The notes beneath the pieces are model-generated. The model worked only from the letters and a program-made list of their open reading frames with translations. It searched no databases and was not told the DNA's origin. DNA of 64,000 nt, taken from contig NZ_CP013234.1 in the NCBI RefSeq assembly GCF_001584185.1, forward strand, positions 5,518,001 to 5,582,000, read 5' to 3'. A program made the translations under genes and the position numbers. Shown here piece by piece: positions 32,930 through 41,960 of this stretch (position 1 is the first letter of the stretch; every line of letters begins with the position of its first letter). Source of the DNA: Collimonas pratensis. GTDB lineage: Bacteria; Pseudomonadota; Gammaproteobacteria; Burkholderiales; Burkholderiaceae_D.

Positions 32930-34885
32930 ATGCTGCCGGCAAAACCCATACCTTGGCCCGACGAGACTGCTGCGAGCCTTTTGATGCGTGCTGCATCAAT
33001 GAATGGTTGGAGCAACGTCCAACAACTTTGGCGTGCTTGCGGCATACCTCATAACGGAGTGAAAGCCTCTTGGAAGACATTGGAATGTAATTTGAAATAC
33101 CTCGGCATTGGACTGTCTCAGGGGCCAAGTATTCCTCGAATTGCAAGTCCACTCGAAATAAACATGAAGGGTAGTCGGGCAATAGGAAATTTAATTATTC
33201 TGCCTGATGCTATATTTCGAGAGGAAGGTCAGGCAGTTTGTACTACCTGCCTTCAGGATAAGCCCTATTTGCGGGGATGGTGGTCTATTAGGTTAGTCGC
33301 AACATGCCCCGACCACGGTTGCCTTCTGTTGCAGTCATGTCCAAATTGCGGACAGAATTTGCGTTGGAATCGCCCGGCGCCCGAGTTATGTAGTTGCGGC
33401 TTTGATCTTCGTCTCAGTCCTACTTTTCCAGGTGATCAGGGTATCGCTCGATTTATCGTTGATTTACTTATAAATGACCAACAAGAGAAACTTGACTCGT
33501 TGTGCGCGATTTTTAGTGCCTTTTCCGAAATGCTCTCCAGGCAGCTCATGCCGTCCACCGACGAAGAGTGTGCAAGGATATCGATCCAAAACGAAAAAAA
33601 AATTCAGGAATTTTTGGAGTTACTTACAAAGAAACGTGTTGACTTCGAACATCCGCGGCTTGTGCTGCTCCCATTTCTTCGGAAGGGCACCTACCTCCGA
33701 AAAATTGCACTGTCCGCATTGCGTGCAATTGATAATTCTGACCTTCGCATCTGTGCTGCTCCAACAATACTCTTAAACGGCATGCTATCAGGTGCAGATG
33801 CCCGCATTGCTTTAGGCGATATAACACCAGTTTCAAGCAATGAGCTTTTTAAAATGAATTTGTTAGAGACCGTACCTACACATGCAAGCGGAAATCCACA
33901 AAAATTTACCCGTGGGTCGGTTGACCTCCTCCTCCGGCGATTGTGGAGACCATCTTCGAGCTTGACAAAAAATGCCCGCAATATACCTTCAATCACTAAG
34001 CTGCCCAAATTAGCAAGCGAACTGATATTGGCATCCGATGCAAATGCTGGATATGATCTAGAAGACGGTCTAAGTGGCTTACGTGCATTTCCCATTAAGC
34101 ATATCAATAGATCGCGTCAACTTGCAGACAGACTTCATGTGAATCAGACGGCAGATATATTGAGGGCCAGCACAGGGCAAGTTTTGGCACTTGCTAAAGT
34201 CGGCTACCTAACGAAATATAAAGATCCTGATAACGGAAAAATCTTGTTGTTCTCGAAAGAAGAAGTCGAATGTTTTGATCGAAAATACGTACTTTCGAGT
34301 GCCCTTGCACGGAGCATCGGCGCCAGTCGACACGACTTCATACATCGATTGAAGGTACTCGGAGTTATCCCGGTCGCGGGGCCACGTATCGATGAATTGA
34401 CTAGCCATCTCATTGCGAGACGTGACATAGTAAACATTGATTACCGGATTCTAAATAAAATCCTAGAATCGCCCGTCAAACGTACCAGTGGCAATCCATG
34501 TGCCGAAGCAGTAGGCCCACGTGCAAACATATCTTTTCCGGCATCGACTGTCGCCCTCCTCTTGGAACTATCTGTCGACACCACCGCAGATTTGATCAAC
34601 AAGAATATTTTGAAGAGAGTGCCAGGCGCTCAAGCCGCTGTGATGATTTGTCGAGATTCGTTCGAGCTTTTCAGTGCAAAAGTTTATGACAAAAATCTGG
34701 TAGAAGTAAGCATTGCCGCTAGAGATATTGGTGTGACATTACCAGAGTTCACATCGAGATGGATAGAGACTGAAGCGGTGCAGATAATTGATCTCGGCAC
34801 CCACATGTGCATTCAAAAAAGCAGCTACTTAAGAATCAAAGAGCTCCATCGCGAATACATGAAAGCGAAACCTAGCCACATTTAA
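32930..34885 (+). CDS. tniQ: TniQ/TnsD-like target-selection protein
   Basis: This 651-residue protein has an N-terminal TniQ domain with a zinc site made of C104-C107, C126-H129, C137-C140 and C154-C156. A long C-terminal part includes possible helix-turn-helix segments (DRLHVNQTADILRASTGQVL). Its length is that of TnsD-type proteins that read a fixed chromosomal site, longer than CRISPR-associated TniQ (about 400). So the element probably targets a specific attachment site, not a guide RNA. A good ribosome site (aggggg) precedes the ATG. The stop codon lies inside a 15-base sequence repeated 1.6 kb downstream. A diverged copy of its 3' end lies at 47260-47331. Confidence 0.87.
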   Translation: MLPAKPIPWPDETAASLLMRAASMNGWSNVQQLWRACGIPHNGVKASWKTLECNLKYLGIGLSQGPSIPRIASPLEINMKGSRAIGNLIILPDAIFREEGQAVCTTCLQDKPYLRGWWSIRLVATCPDHGCLLLQSCPNCGQNLRWNRPAPELCSCGFDLRLSPTFPGDQGIARFIVDLLINDQQEKLDSLCAIFSAFSEMLSRQLMPSTDEECARISIQNEKKIQEFLELLTKKRVDFEHPRLVLLPFLRKGTYLRKIALSALRAIDNSDLRICAAPTILLNGMLSGADARIALGDITPVSSNELFKMNLLETVPTHASGNPQKFTRGSVDLLLRRLWRPSSSLTKNARNIPSITKLPKLASELILASDANAGYDLEDGLSGLRAFPIKHINRSRQLADRLHVNQTADILRASTGQVLALAKVGYLTKYKDPDNGKILLFSKEEVECFDRKYVLSSALARSIGASRHDFIHRLKVLGVIPVAGPRIDELTSHLIARRDIVNIDYRILNKILESPVKRTSGNPCAEAVGPRANISFPASTVALLLELSVDTTADLINKNILKRVPGAQAAVMICRDSFELFSAKVYDKNLVEVSIAARDIGVTLPEFTSRWIETEAVQIIDLGTHMCIQKSSYLRIKELHREYMKAKPSHI

Positions 34886-36467
34886 ATTTTAGAATGTCTG
34901 CTGCAGACGCTGGTATCCGTGGCTGGTGCGTACCGGCCTAAAAGCTGCCATTTGCGCCACCGATAAATTTGAGATCACAGTGATACCGATACGTAGCAGC
35001 AAGCGGTCTGCGTGCAACCCCGCGTCTGCCAATACCTTGGCACGGCTATTGTTTGGCACGTTGATGGACGATGCGCGATACCGCATCTTCGCTGACGCTG
35101 TCGAGAATGGGCGGCGACAATTCGAACGTTACAAAGCCGTCTTCGCCACCCTTCTTGATCAGAAAAGGGCCGTAAATGATGTCGTCGAGCCCTTCCGAAT
35201 TGACCTGAAGGCGACTATGCGCGTTGCGTCCGTCCTGATCCTGTCGCACCGAGATATAGACCCCATTGTCAGGAATAATGTCTGGCAAGCGCTTGATGTC
35301 GCGCGGGCCATCTAACAATCCGGCGATGTATCGCTGCTCCGATTTATCAAACAGCGGCAGGTGGCGGAACGCGTACTCGACTTGTCCGTTTTTTGCTTCT
35401 CGACCTAAACTACGCTCAGGATCCGATTGGCCGACCAAACACCCGACGTCGACCGATACATCGACGAAGACAGTCTTACCAGCATTGGCATCGACATCAT
35501 AAAGAAAATTTAACCACCGAGTACTGCCTGTCGACATCGCTTCCGTCGGACACAGCGTGTAGTGCCCCTCAATGACCGACATGGCTGGTCGCGGCGGCGG
35601 ACTGGCCTTCTCGGTCGTTGTAGGATGATCCCCAGAAGAAGCGGGCACTGGCGCTACAGGAGATGGCATTTCGGCGACCTTACCTGACTGGTGCCATTGA
35701 TTCCAGAGCTGCGGTACCGTAAAACCGGAAAGCGTCGCGACCCCGCTCAAGAAACCGATCAGCAGGGCCGGCCGTGAAGTCAACGCCTTGTGCAACCAGC
35801 TGCGTGTCGTCGCCTCGGGCTGACCGCCTTCCGGAAGATTGAAGGCTCGACTTTTCTTGACCAACTTACGAATGCGCGCCTGGTCAGATCGCGAGCCGCC
35901 ATTCAGGCAACTCGAAACGCGGCTGTACCGCCAGAAATCGGCAATGGCAGCGTCGATCACCCGGCCCATGACATCCTCAGGGCCGTCGAAGACATTCCAT
36001 ATGATGTGCGTCTCGGTGCGCCGCATAAGCTCGGACTTGTAAGGGTAAAGGATGACGCCCACCGATCCATCGACTCCTTGTAAAAACACTAACGCAGCGC
36101 CACCCTCAACAGCTAGACCATTGCCCTGTAAAGAGGCGCCAACAGGGTGCGAGCCAAAGCACAACGACACTGAGCGCTTTTCGTCGTCACGGCGGGTGTA
36201 GAGTTGTTCGAAATGGCCATCTTGTTGTGCAGTCCGGGCCGCAGCTTGGAATTTCGCTTCGAGTCTATCTGTTAAGTCGACTTTCCAGTTCAGCATCCTG
36301 TAATAGCGGCGTAAATGCGCGTCGTGTTCAGTACTGTTCAATCTAATCTATCCTTTCGGTGCCGTCCCTAAGTCGCCGCCTCAATTGGCCCAATTTTCGT
36401 TGCTCGAACGCGCATGTTTCGGGCCCTGGCCATACCGACGGCAAACCTCACGACATTTAAATTTTAG
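34878..36467. repeat. 15-base direct repeat acatttaaattttag bracketing one gene
   Basis: Identical copies at 34878-34892 (covering the tniQ stop codon) and 36453-36467 enclose about 1.56 kb with the membrane-protein gene. The sequence is AT-rich, which raises the chance of coincidence. An exact 15-mer over this distance is still notable and could mark an insertion or deletion junction. Confidence 0.5.
35046..36341 (-). CDS. Single-pass membrane protein with periplasmic domain, unknown
   Basis: This 431-residue protein starts with TTG (gaaagga upstream). A cytoplasmic N-terminal part (about 1-180) is followed by one membrane segment (about 190-210, ALLIGFLSGVATLSGFTV). A proline-rich stretch (225-250) and a C-terminal domain of about 170 residues, presumably periplasmic, complete it. 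I do not recognise a family. It is on the minus strand, converging with tniQ with 160 empty bases between. The setting between a transposon module and T6SS genes allows an effector, immunity or sensor role, but nothing in the sequence decides. Confidence 0.65.
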   Translation of the reverse strand: MNSTEHDAHLRRYYRMLNWKVDLTDRLEAKFQAAARTAQQDGHFEQLYTRRDDEKRSVSLCFGSHPVGASLQGNGLAVEGGAALVFLQGVDGSVGVILYPYKSELMRRTETHIIWNVFDGPEDVMGRVIDAAIADFWRYSRVSSCLNGGSRSDQARIRKLVKKSRAFNLPEGGQPEATTRSWLHKALTSRPALLIGFLSGVATLSGFTVPQLWNQWHQSGKVAEMPSPVAPVPASSGDHPTTTEKASPPPRPAMSVIEGHYTLCPTEAMSTGSTRWLNFLYDVDANAGKTVFVDVSVDVGCLVGQSDPERSLGREAKNGQVEYAFRHLPLFDKSEQRYIAGLLDGPRDIKRLPDIIPDNGVYISVRQDQDGRNAHSRLQVNSEGLDDIIYGPFLIKKGGEDGFVTFELSPPILDSVSEDAVSRIVHQRAKQ

Positions 36468-36496
36468 GCGGTCACGGTTGATTGCAGGGTTAGAAT

Positions 36497-37282
36497 TCAT
36501 TCGAGGATAAGTAGTTCGGCATCAAAGAACGTACGGGCCATGTATCCGATTGACTCGACGGGAGAACGACCATCGACAATTTTCCGCAGACCCGGAATAT
36601 CTATGGACTTCTTGCTGATGCGAAGTCGCTGCTCTCCAGTTTCCAGAGCGCCTAGCATGCGCTGAGAAATGACGCGCAAACCATTCTCGCCAAGATCTCT
36701 GGTTTGCTTCCCTCTCTCGACCAGAATGGACTTCAGACCTTCGCTCAAACTGAACTTGGATACCTCTTTTGCATCATCTGAGCATCGATAACCGATTGCG
36801 ACCCCACGCTCAAATGCGACATAGTGCTCATCTTCATCAGGCATCGGGCCGATCGCTTGCGGCGAATATGCAGCCGAGTTGGCGACAACCGTGCGACTTA
36901 GGTAGAAAGAGTTGAGTTCGGCAGGGAGATGGAACTCTGGCGCAATGTAAAAGACCGATTCACCGGATGCCTCAAGATCCAGGAGTAGGTTGTGCTGATC
37001 GGAGTGTTTCGTAGGTCTTATGTGCATTCGATAATACGGAAGCCCCAGCAGTCCGCTCTTGTGTTCCTTGGAGTTGCTGCGCTGTAGTTGGTCGCTAAGC
37101 TTGAATTGTAGAAAAACCGGCCTACCCGAGAGCGGGATCTTCACGTCATATCCTCCCCCAGGCTTTCCTTCGTCGTAAAGAGATGGAAACATCGGCGCGG
37201 CGATGACTGCCGCCCGATACATTGAAACAAGTTCTTCAGTTATGGCATAGCCGTACGAAAATTCCGAGAAATCTGGTTTCAT
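36497..37282 (-). CDS. Hypothetical protein with possible PD-(D/E)xK nuclease core
   Basis: This 261-residue soluble protein has the N-terminal region TEEL (E17), GGGYDVKIPL (D46) and VFLQFKLSD (Q59-x-K61). This spacing matches the E...D...QxK pattern of restriction-like nucleases. The C-terminal half shows no motif I know. The start at 37282 has ctctaaggt-type weak upstream context on the plus-strand side, so translation initiation is uncertain. It may be a lone nuclease-like accessory gene; the fold assignment is inference. Confidence 0.6.
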   Translation of the reverse strand: MKPDFSEFSYGYAITEELVSMYRAAVIAAPMFPSLYDEGKPGGGYDVKIPLSGRPVFLQFKLSDQLQRSNSKEHKSGLLGLPYYRMHIRPTKHSDQHNLLLDLEASGESVFYIAPEFHLPAELNSFYLSRTVVANSAAYSPQAIGPMPDEDEHYVAFERGVAIGYRCSDDAKEVSKFSLSEGLKSILVERGKQTRDLGENGLRVISQRMLGALETGEQRLRISKKSIDIPGLRKIVDGRSPVESIGYMARTFFDAELLILE

Positions 37283-37863
37283 CTGAAGTGCTCTCGAACT
37301 CTAAGGTTTGACATGAGCGGCACGCGGAAGCCACAGACCGGCGCGAGTCCGTTCAATGGGAGAGTTAGGCGCATCGGGCGCAGCGATGCCCGGGCGTACG
37401 CTGTAGTCCAACATTCATGAGCGCCGTGACGAGTGCCTATACGTTTGGCTCTCCTCGGCGACCAGAAGCTGAAGCTGCAAGATAACGAGTTTCATGACGC
37501 CTTGCCGTGTTGTATATTGCAAAATGCCAATTTAACATGGAAATATAGCTCGGTGAGCCTTGCATCGAACGAAACCTTGGCAACGTCCCCGTCTGTCTCG
37601 ATGATTGCAAAGTCTAAGATAGCTTCATGCGATCGCCCTGGCCGAAGCCGGTGATGACCACACCATAAAAGTGCTGTGTTCCAGATTGTTAATCGCGCCC
37701 AGGCGCTGGCATGGTTTCAGGATGGGATAATCCCTGATGAAGAGACTCAGGGCCTGGTGAATCGCTTAACCCTCGAACATGCCATTTCTGTGACCTCGAA
37801 TCCGACAAATATTGCGTCGACGTGACGTCCGTACTGGCCGGCCGCTAGATCAAGGAAAGATAA
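37283..37863. other. Degenerate intergenic region with gene remnants
   Basis: About 580 bases lack an intact gene. A GTG frame at 37438-37654 (73 codons) is unlike known proteins. A clear C-terminal-type fragment follows at 37658-37825. The region looks like the debris of one or more lost genes beside the T6SS cluster. Confidence 0.45.
37658..37825 (+). pseudogene. C-terminal fragment of an unidentified gene
   Basis: After two stop codons the frame reads VFQIVNRAQALAWFQDGIIP and on to LTLEHAISVTSNPTNIAST before TGA. The sequence looks like a genuine soluble protein tail with helical periodicity, but no start or upstream part is present. I cannot name the parent gene. Confidence 0.4.
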
Positions 37864-38028
37864 ATGAAAATTGTTCAAATTACCCCTGCAGTTGATTGGT
37901 ACTTCAAACACGACTCGACCGTTTGGAATATCGCAGCTTTCGGTCTGACCGAAGAAGGCGAAAAGAGCGAGGCACGACCGCTGTTCGGCATGGTACAGAT
38001 CAGAACGGCAGCGCAACTGGTCTTGTGA
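37864..38028 (+). CDS. Short protein, probably truncated N-terminal remnant
   Basis: This 54-residue frame (beginning MKIVQITPAVDWYF) has a good ribosome site (aaggaaag) in front. The opening resembles the start of longer beta-proteobacterial hypothetical proteins, with WNIAAFGLTEEGE as the conserved core, and then stops abruptly. I think a frameshift or deletion removed the rest. It lies just after the fragment at 37658-37825. Confidence 0.45.
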   Translation: MKIVQITPAVDWYFKHDSTVWNIAAFGLTEEGEKSEARPLFGMVQIRTAAQLVL

Positions 38029-38099
38029 CCATCAAATGTTGCCCGCCATTTTTAGGTTTCTGCTTTATGCGTGGCGATTTCCAATCACAACTCCTTGGC

Positions 38100-38357
38100 T
38101 TACAGAGATGAAATGAGTGTCGCCCCGCATGCGGTCGGATCGCCGTGATAGGCGACGGCTTTGCCGTGATGCATGCGGGTGCTGTTCGCCGGCTGGATGG
38201 CGAACTTGCCTTTGCATTGAGGGCAAGTCGTCATGTCGCCTTCCAGGGCTACTGCTATTCCCATTGCTTTAAAGCTGTCGCTGGCGGTAATCACTTCACC
38301 GCCGTGTGAAGTCTTGTCGCCTAGACGGATTACGCCACGGTCGTGTTCGTCTTTCAT
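38100..38357 (-). CDS. PAAR-domain T6SS spike tip protein
   Basis: This 85-residue PAAR protein forms the sharp cone on the VgrG spike. Typical features are GVIRLGDKTSHGGEV at the start, two CxxC-like cysteines in TTCPQCKG, and HHGKAVAYHGDPTACGATL with histidine and cysteine ligands for the bound metal. A good ribosome site (gagagg) precedes the ATG. It closes the minus-strand vgrG cluster and follows the immunity-like gene by 21 bases. Confidence 0.88.
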   Translation of the reverse strand: MKDEHDRGVIRLGDKTSHGGEVITASDSFKAMGIAVALEGDMTTCPQCKGKFAIQPANSTRMHHGKAVAYHGDPTACGATLISSL

Positions 38358-38378
38358 ATTGGATCCTCTCAGATTCGG

Positions 38379-39455
38379 TTAGATCTTAGGTGGAACGTCT
38401 TCTACCCAAAAAGAAGCATTAACCGCACCGTCTTTTTCACCATGCCAGTTGCCCATTTCCATTTTCGGGTCGTAGGGATAGTCGTGTCTCTCCTGTGCCA
38501 GAGCTGTTTCTGCCCAGCCAACTGGCGTGTCGCCACGCGGTTGGTTGTAGGCATCATCAATTGCGACGTTGCTGACTTGTTCTACCGATTTTGGCCAGAT
38601 GGGTTCGCGACAGGTCCAGAGCGCCATCAGGCGATGACTCGTCAACAATAAAATAAATGGCATCATGATGATGCGATAGGTCGCACTGGCGCGCATGCCG
38701 AAGTCATACATGCAAAACAAGAAGCTTTCGCGGATACTTTCATGCTCACTAAAAAACAATGCAGGCTTGGGCAGATCTGCCGGTCCCTGTTTCATATACC
38801 AGCACCAGTAGTTCCATTGGGACAGCAATCCTTGCAGATTAGCGCGACCTTGCCATTCCCGGCCTATGGCAAAGGCACGTACCACATTACCCTTGTCATC
38901 GACCGAGTAATGGCGAATGTGATAGCAATTGCTATTATTGCCTGATCCTTTGTGTATGCAAAAGATGGATTTTTCATTCCACGGGACTTCCCAGGTAATA
39001 TCGCCTTCGCCTGGTTTTGCAAAGAAGCGCCGCCGCCGTATCGTATAGATTTTTTGCTGTTCTCGGTTGAAACGGATCGGGCGACGCTTGAGCGCGAAAA
39101 ATTCGTCGCGGCCGAATCTGAAAGCGACGTAGCTAAAAGCGATAATCCCCAAAAAAATAACTAAGCAAGGAAAAATCAATCCAGCAACCATTTTTTCAGG
39201 AGGATGCCGAAGCATGTATCCCACTAGCCATAAAAGCGCTCCGACGCCCAGGCACGCGGTAAGCACTCCCCCTGCCTGCCATTGCCGATCTCTGTACGGT
39301 TGATCCGTTACGTCCATGAAAGTCGAATTGATCCGAAAGACGGTGGCAGTATCTTTGCACTCCGGCCCAACTGGTTTGTCAATCGAGAGCCGATGTTGTA
39401 TATCCCATGCTGGTATAGGCTGACCAGTTTTATATGAAAATACGCGTTCATCCAT
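38379..39455 (-). CDS. DUF6708-like membrane protein, probable immunity to the VasX-like effector
   Basis: This 358-residue protein has two adjacent membrane segments (about 62-80 and 90-112) and a third hydrophobic stretch near 255-275 (IIMMPFILLL). Tryptophan-rich soluble regions lie between. It follows the effector stop by 3 bases. Membrane proteins in this position protect the producer against pore-forming VasX-type effectors. I link it to DUF6708 from memory of family appearance, so the domain name is tentative. The immunity role rests on position and topology. Confidence 0.65.
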   Translation of the reverse strand: MDERVFSYKTGQPIPAWDIQHRLSIDKPVGPECKDTATVFRINSTFMDVTDQPYRDRQWQAGGVLTACLGVGALLWLVGYMLRHPPEKMVAGLIFPCLVIFLGIIAFSYVAFRFGRDEFFALKRRPIRFNREQQKIYTIRRRRFFAKPGEGDITWEVPWNEKSIFCIHKGSGNNSNCYHIRHYSVDDKGNVVRAFAIGREWQGRANLQGLLSQWNYWCWYMKQGPADLPKPALFFSEHESIRESFLFCMYDFGMRASATYRIIMMPFILLLTSHRLMALWTCREPIWPKSVEQVSNVAIDDAYNQPRGDTPVGWAETALAQERHDYPYDPKMEMGNWHGEKDGAVNASFWVEDVPPKI

Positions 39456-39458
39456 CAG

Positions 39459-41960
39459 TTAAGCTCCTACCGCGTGGTTGTACGCTTTTAATTCCGCATC
39501 AAAAGTGTCGTAATGTTCGCTTTTACCGAAATGGCAGCGCGAAATCCAAGATTTTAGAAGGCCGCTACCGACAAGTGCAATCACGATACCGACGATAAAT
39601 GAAATAATCAACAAAGGCCAAAAAATCGCGCCAATCGCAAAATAGGCGGCAATGGCAATCCCAATTCCAAGGGTGCCATTAGCGATATACAAGCCCATCA
39701 GCGTATAATTTTTATCGCCATATGCTTCTCGAGCATTAAAGCAAAGATCATAGAGTCCGGCTACGACACCGGCTACCGCTCCGATAATGCGCGCGTTTTT
39801 GGCAAATTTGGCCGCATCTTCAACGTCGATCGACCATTGTTTACGAATAAACACAGCCAGAGGATGCGTCGTCGATTTTTCGACTGTCGAACCAACTGTG
39901 TCAACGATCGTCGCACCTAGACTGACGATAGCAATTACGGCCTTGGTCCGTGTCTCTCTCTCGTTAAATTTGTCGTTGTTTGCCAAATCCTGAGTCGCAA
40001 AACCCAACGCCACAAGTTGCACGATCGCGGTCACCACGCCAAGATGAAACTCTTGAGGCGCGGAGGAACCAAGCCATTTTTGAGTCGCATCAATGCCAGG
40101 CACCTTGATTCCTTTGATACTTCCGGGCGCGATGCGCCCCTCTTGCTCCAATTTTGCTATATCCAATTCATATGCGATGAGCTTCCGATCTGCAGGAAGT
40201 TTTTTAACGTTGTTGCTTGCCTCGCTGTGCGCATCAGCTCTGGTTTGTGTTCTGTTGGTATCGAGTTTGATACCTTGCGCCTTGGCTTGTGCGATCGCCC
40301 ATTTGGCCAGGTCGCTCGCGCTCATATTGCTGGCCTTGACGGAAACGCCGCCAAGTAGTGTGAGATGCGCCATGGCGAGTCCACGCATAACGGTGAAACT
40401 GCTCTCACTGATTGCTTTGATAATGATATTGGCCGTTGTCAGCGCTAGCCTGTCGATAAGTTTAGCTGCTTCCCTCTTGTCAACGCGATCAATGGCCCCT
40501 TTGTAGATATTCAGAATGTTTTCAAATTGAATATCGCTACCCTTGAGATGTGGCTCTGTTCCTGCAATGATGTCGTTCTGATTAAACAGTAGCGCACGAC
40601 CATACAAATTGCGGGTATCGGATAATTTTCCGCTATTGAGCCAAGCTGTGAGCTGATCCGTACACGGTTTGCTGCACACTGCTTTACCGACGCATTGGGC
40701 AATCGACTCGCTGTAAGCGTAGCCACTGCGTATGTCGGTTGTATCGTGGACGCCGTCCATCCAGTTTGCCAATTGCTCGCTCTTGAGCCAGTTGACATGG
40801 GCGTTGACTAGTTTGTCGAAAGTTGGCTGGAAAGCTTTAACTGCTGCGTCGTACTCTGCCGGGAAAGACTTCAAACGGTTCTCGTCTAATGTCGGTTTGC
40901 CGTCTTCGTGCGTCATTTCTTCCCACGCGTTGTCTTCAGCAGCGTTCTGGCGTCCGGCCTGATCAGCGCCATACTTCTTTTTGTCTTGCTCTTTCTTGTT
41001 GTAGTAGGCAGTCGGACCGCCTGCCTTAATCATGCCCCAGATATCTTTAGTAGCGCCATATACATCGCCATCCGGGTTGCCTTCAGAATTTTTGGCCACA
41101 TCGTCAGTAAAAACCACATCCTCTCGCGCTTGCGCCCTTACTCTTTTCTCTGTCCCTTCAAGCAAATCGGCCACCATCTTGGCGTGATACATCTTTTCGT
41201 CGAATCCGGAATCCACATTGGGCATCACCAGTTCACTTAAATCGTTAGTGACACCAACAGGATCGTTGACCGCAATGATGAAGCCTTTGTTGTGCGGCGC
41301 TTGCGCGGCCATGATGTCAGCGATTCTGGAGGCCCACAGATGCTGCGCATTCTCGCTGAAGGTGTTGGTATTGCTGAAAGCGAAGGCTTTGCGCATGGCG
41401 GCGCCGTCGGCGGCGAAATGGGCGATTTTACTGGCATTGGCTTTAAATTCCGCGGTGTGCTGCGCGCCGCCGGCCAGCATCGCCGGCACATTGATGCATT
41501 GCATGTGCTTCTTGCGCCAAGCGGCGTCGCTGACTTTTTTGATCAGAGCCTTGGTCCAGATGACGCTGGTCCAGCCTATCCATAAATTGGTCGCTGGATC
41601 GGCTGGAGTATGGGCAATGTCGACGCAATGGGCGCGCACCACTTCGCCGGTATCGACACATTGGAACGGCACCATTTCCGGCCGCGGAGGGCGCTGCTCG
41701 ACGGGGAAGTTCCACATATGCCCTTTGGGCATCACCATGTAGGCTTTGAGCAGGCCGCGCTTTTCATCGTAGGTGTACAGATAGCCGGCCCGCATCGCGC
41801 GCAAGGTGTACTTGGCCGTGCCGATATCCTGCGGCGCAGCGTCGATCTTGAAGTTGCCGGATAAGCCGGGTACTCCGGCGGCGCCGGCCGGGCAAGCGAT
41901 GGCGTAGCGTACCGGATAGATCAGCAAACCTTTCCGGTCGCAAAATTCACATTTTGGCAT
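39459..41960 (-). CDS. VasX-like T6SS membrane-targeting effector (BTH_I2691 type)
   Basis: This 833-residue protein has a VasX N-terminal region with CEFCDRKGLLIYPVRYAIA and RAGYLYTYDEKRG, the signature of BTH_I2691-family T6SS effectors. A long helical middle follows. The C-terminal quarter has several membrane segments (VVTAIVQLVALGFA, AVIAIVSLGATIV, IIGAVAGVVAGLYDL, and a long pair from IANGTLGIGIAIAAYF to IVGIVIALVG). Colicin-like insertion into the target inner membrane is the expected action. Its start overlaps the DUF4123 stop (TAATG), so the adaptor is made with the effector. The immunity-like gene follows. Confidence 0.85.
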   Translation of the reverse strand: MPKCEFCDRKGLLIYPVRYAIACPAGAAGVPGLSGNFKIDAAPQDIGTAKYTLRAMRAGYLYTYDEKRGLLKAYMVMPKGHMWNFPVEQRPPRPEMVPFQCVDTGEVVRAHCVDIAHTPADPATNLWIGWTSVIWTKALIKKVSDAAWRKKHMQCINVPAMLAGGAQHTAEFKANASKIAHFAADGAAMRKAFAFSNTNTFSENAQHLWASRIADIMAAQAPHNKGFIIAVNDPVGVTNDLSELVMPNVDSGFDEKMYHAKMVADLLEGTEKRVRAQAREDVVFTDDVAKNSEGNPDGDVYGATKDIWGMIKAGGPTAYYNKKEQDKKKYGADQAGRQNAAEDNAWEEMTHEDGKPTLDENRLKSFPAEYDAAVKAFQPTFDKLVNAHVNWLKSEQLANWMDGVHDTTDIRSGYAYSESIAQCVGKAVCSKPCTDQLTAWLNSGKLSDTRNLYGRALLFNQNDIIAGTEPHLKGSDIQFENILNIYKGAIDRVDKREAAKLIDRLALTTANIIIKAISESSFTVMRGLAMAHLTLLGGVSVKASNMSASDLAKWAIAQAKAQGIKLDTNRTQTRADAHSEASNNVKKLPADRKLIAYELDIAKLEQEGRIAPGSIKGIKVPGIDATQKWLGSSAPQEFHLGVVTAIVQLVALGFATQDLANNDKFNERETRTKAVIAIVSLGATIVDTVGSTVEKSTTHPLAVFIRKQWSIDVEDAAKFAKNARIIGAVAGVVAGLYDLCFNAREAYGDKNYTLMGLYIANGTLGIGIAIAAYFAIGAIFWPLLIISFIVGIVIALVGSGLLKSWISRCHFGKSEHYDTFDAELKAYNHAVGA

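Noticed and set aside
29212..34885. CRISPR-associated transposon
   Set aside because: No Cas genes, no array, and the TniQ is of TnsD length, so guide-RNA targeting is not supported.
37747..38016. 89-codon minus-strand frame
   Set aside because: It lies antisense to the better-supported fragments at 37658-37825 and 37864-38028 and has no ribosome site.
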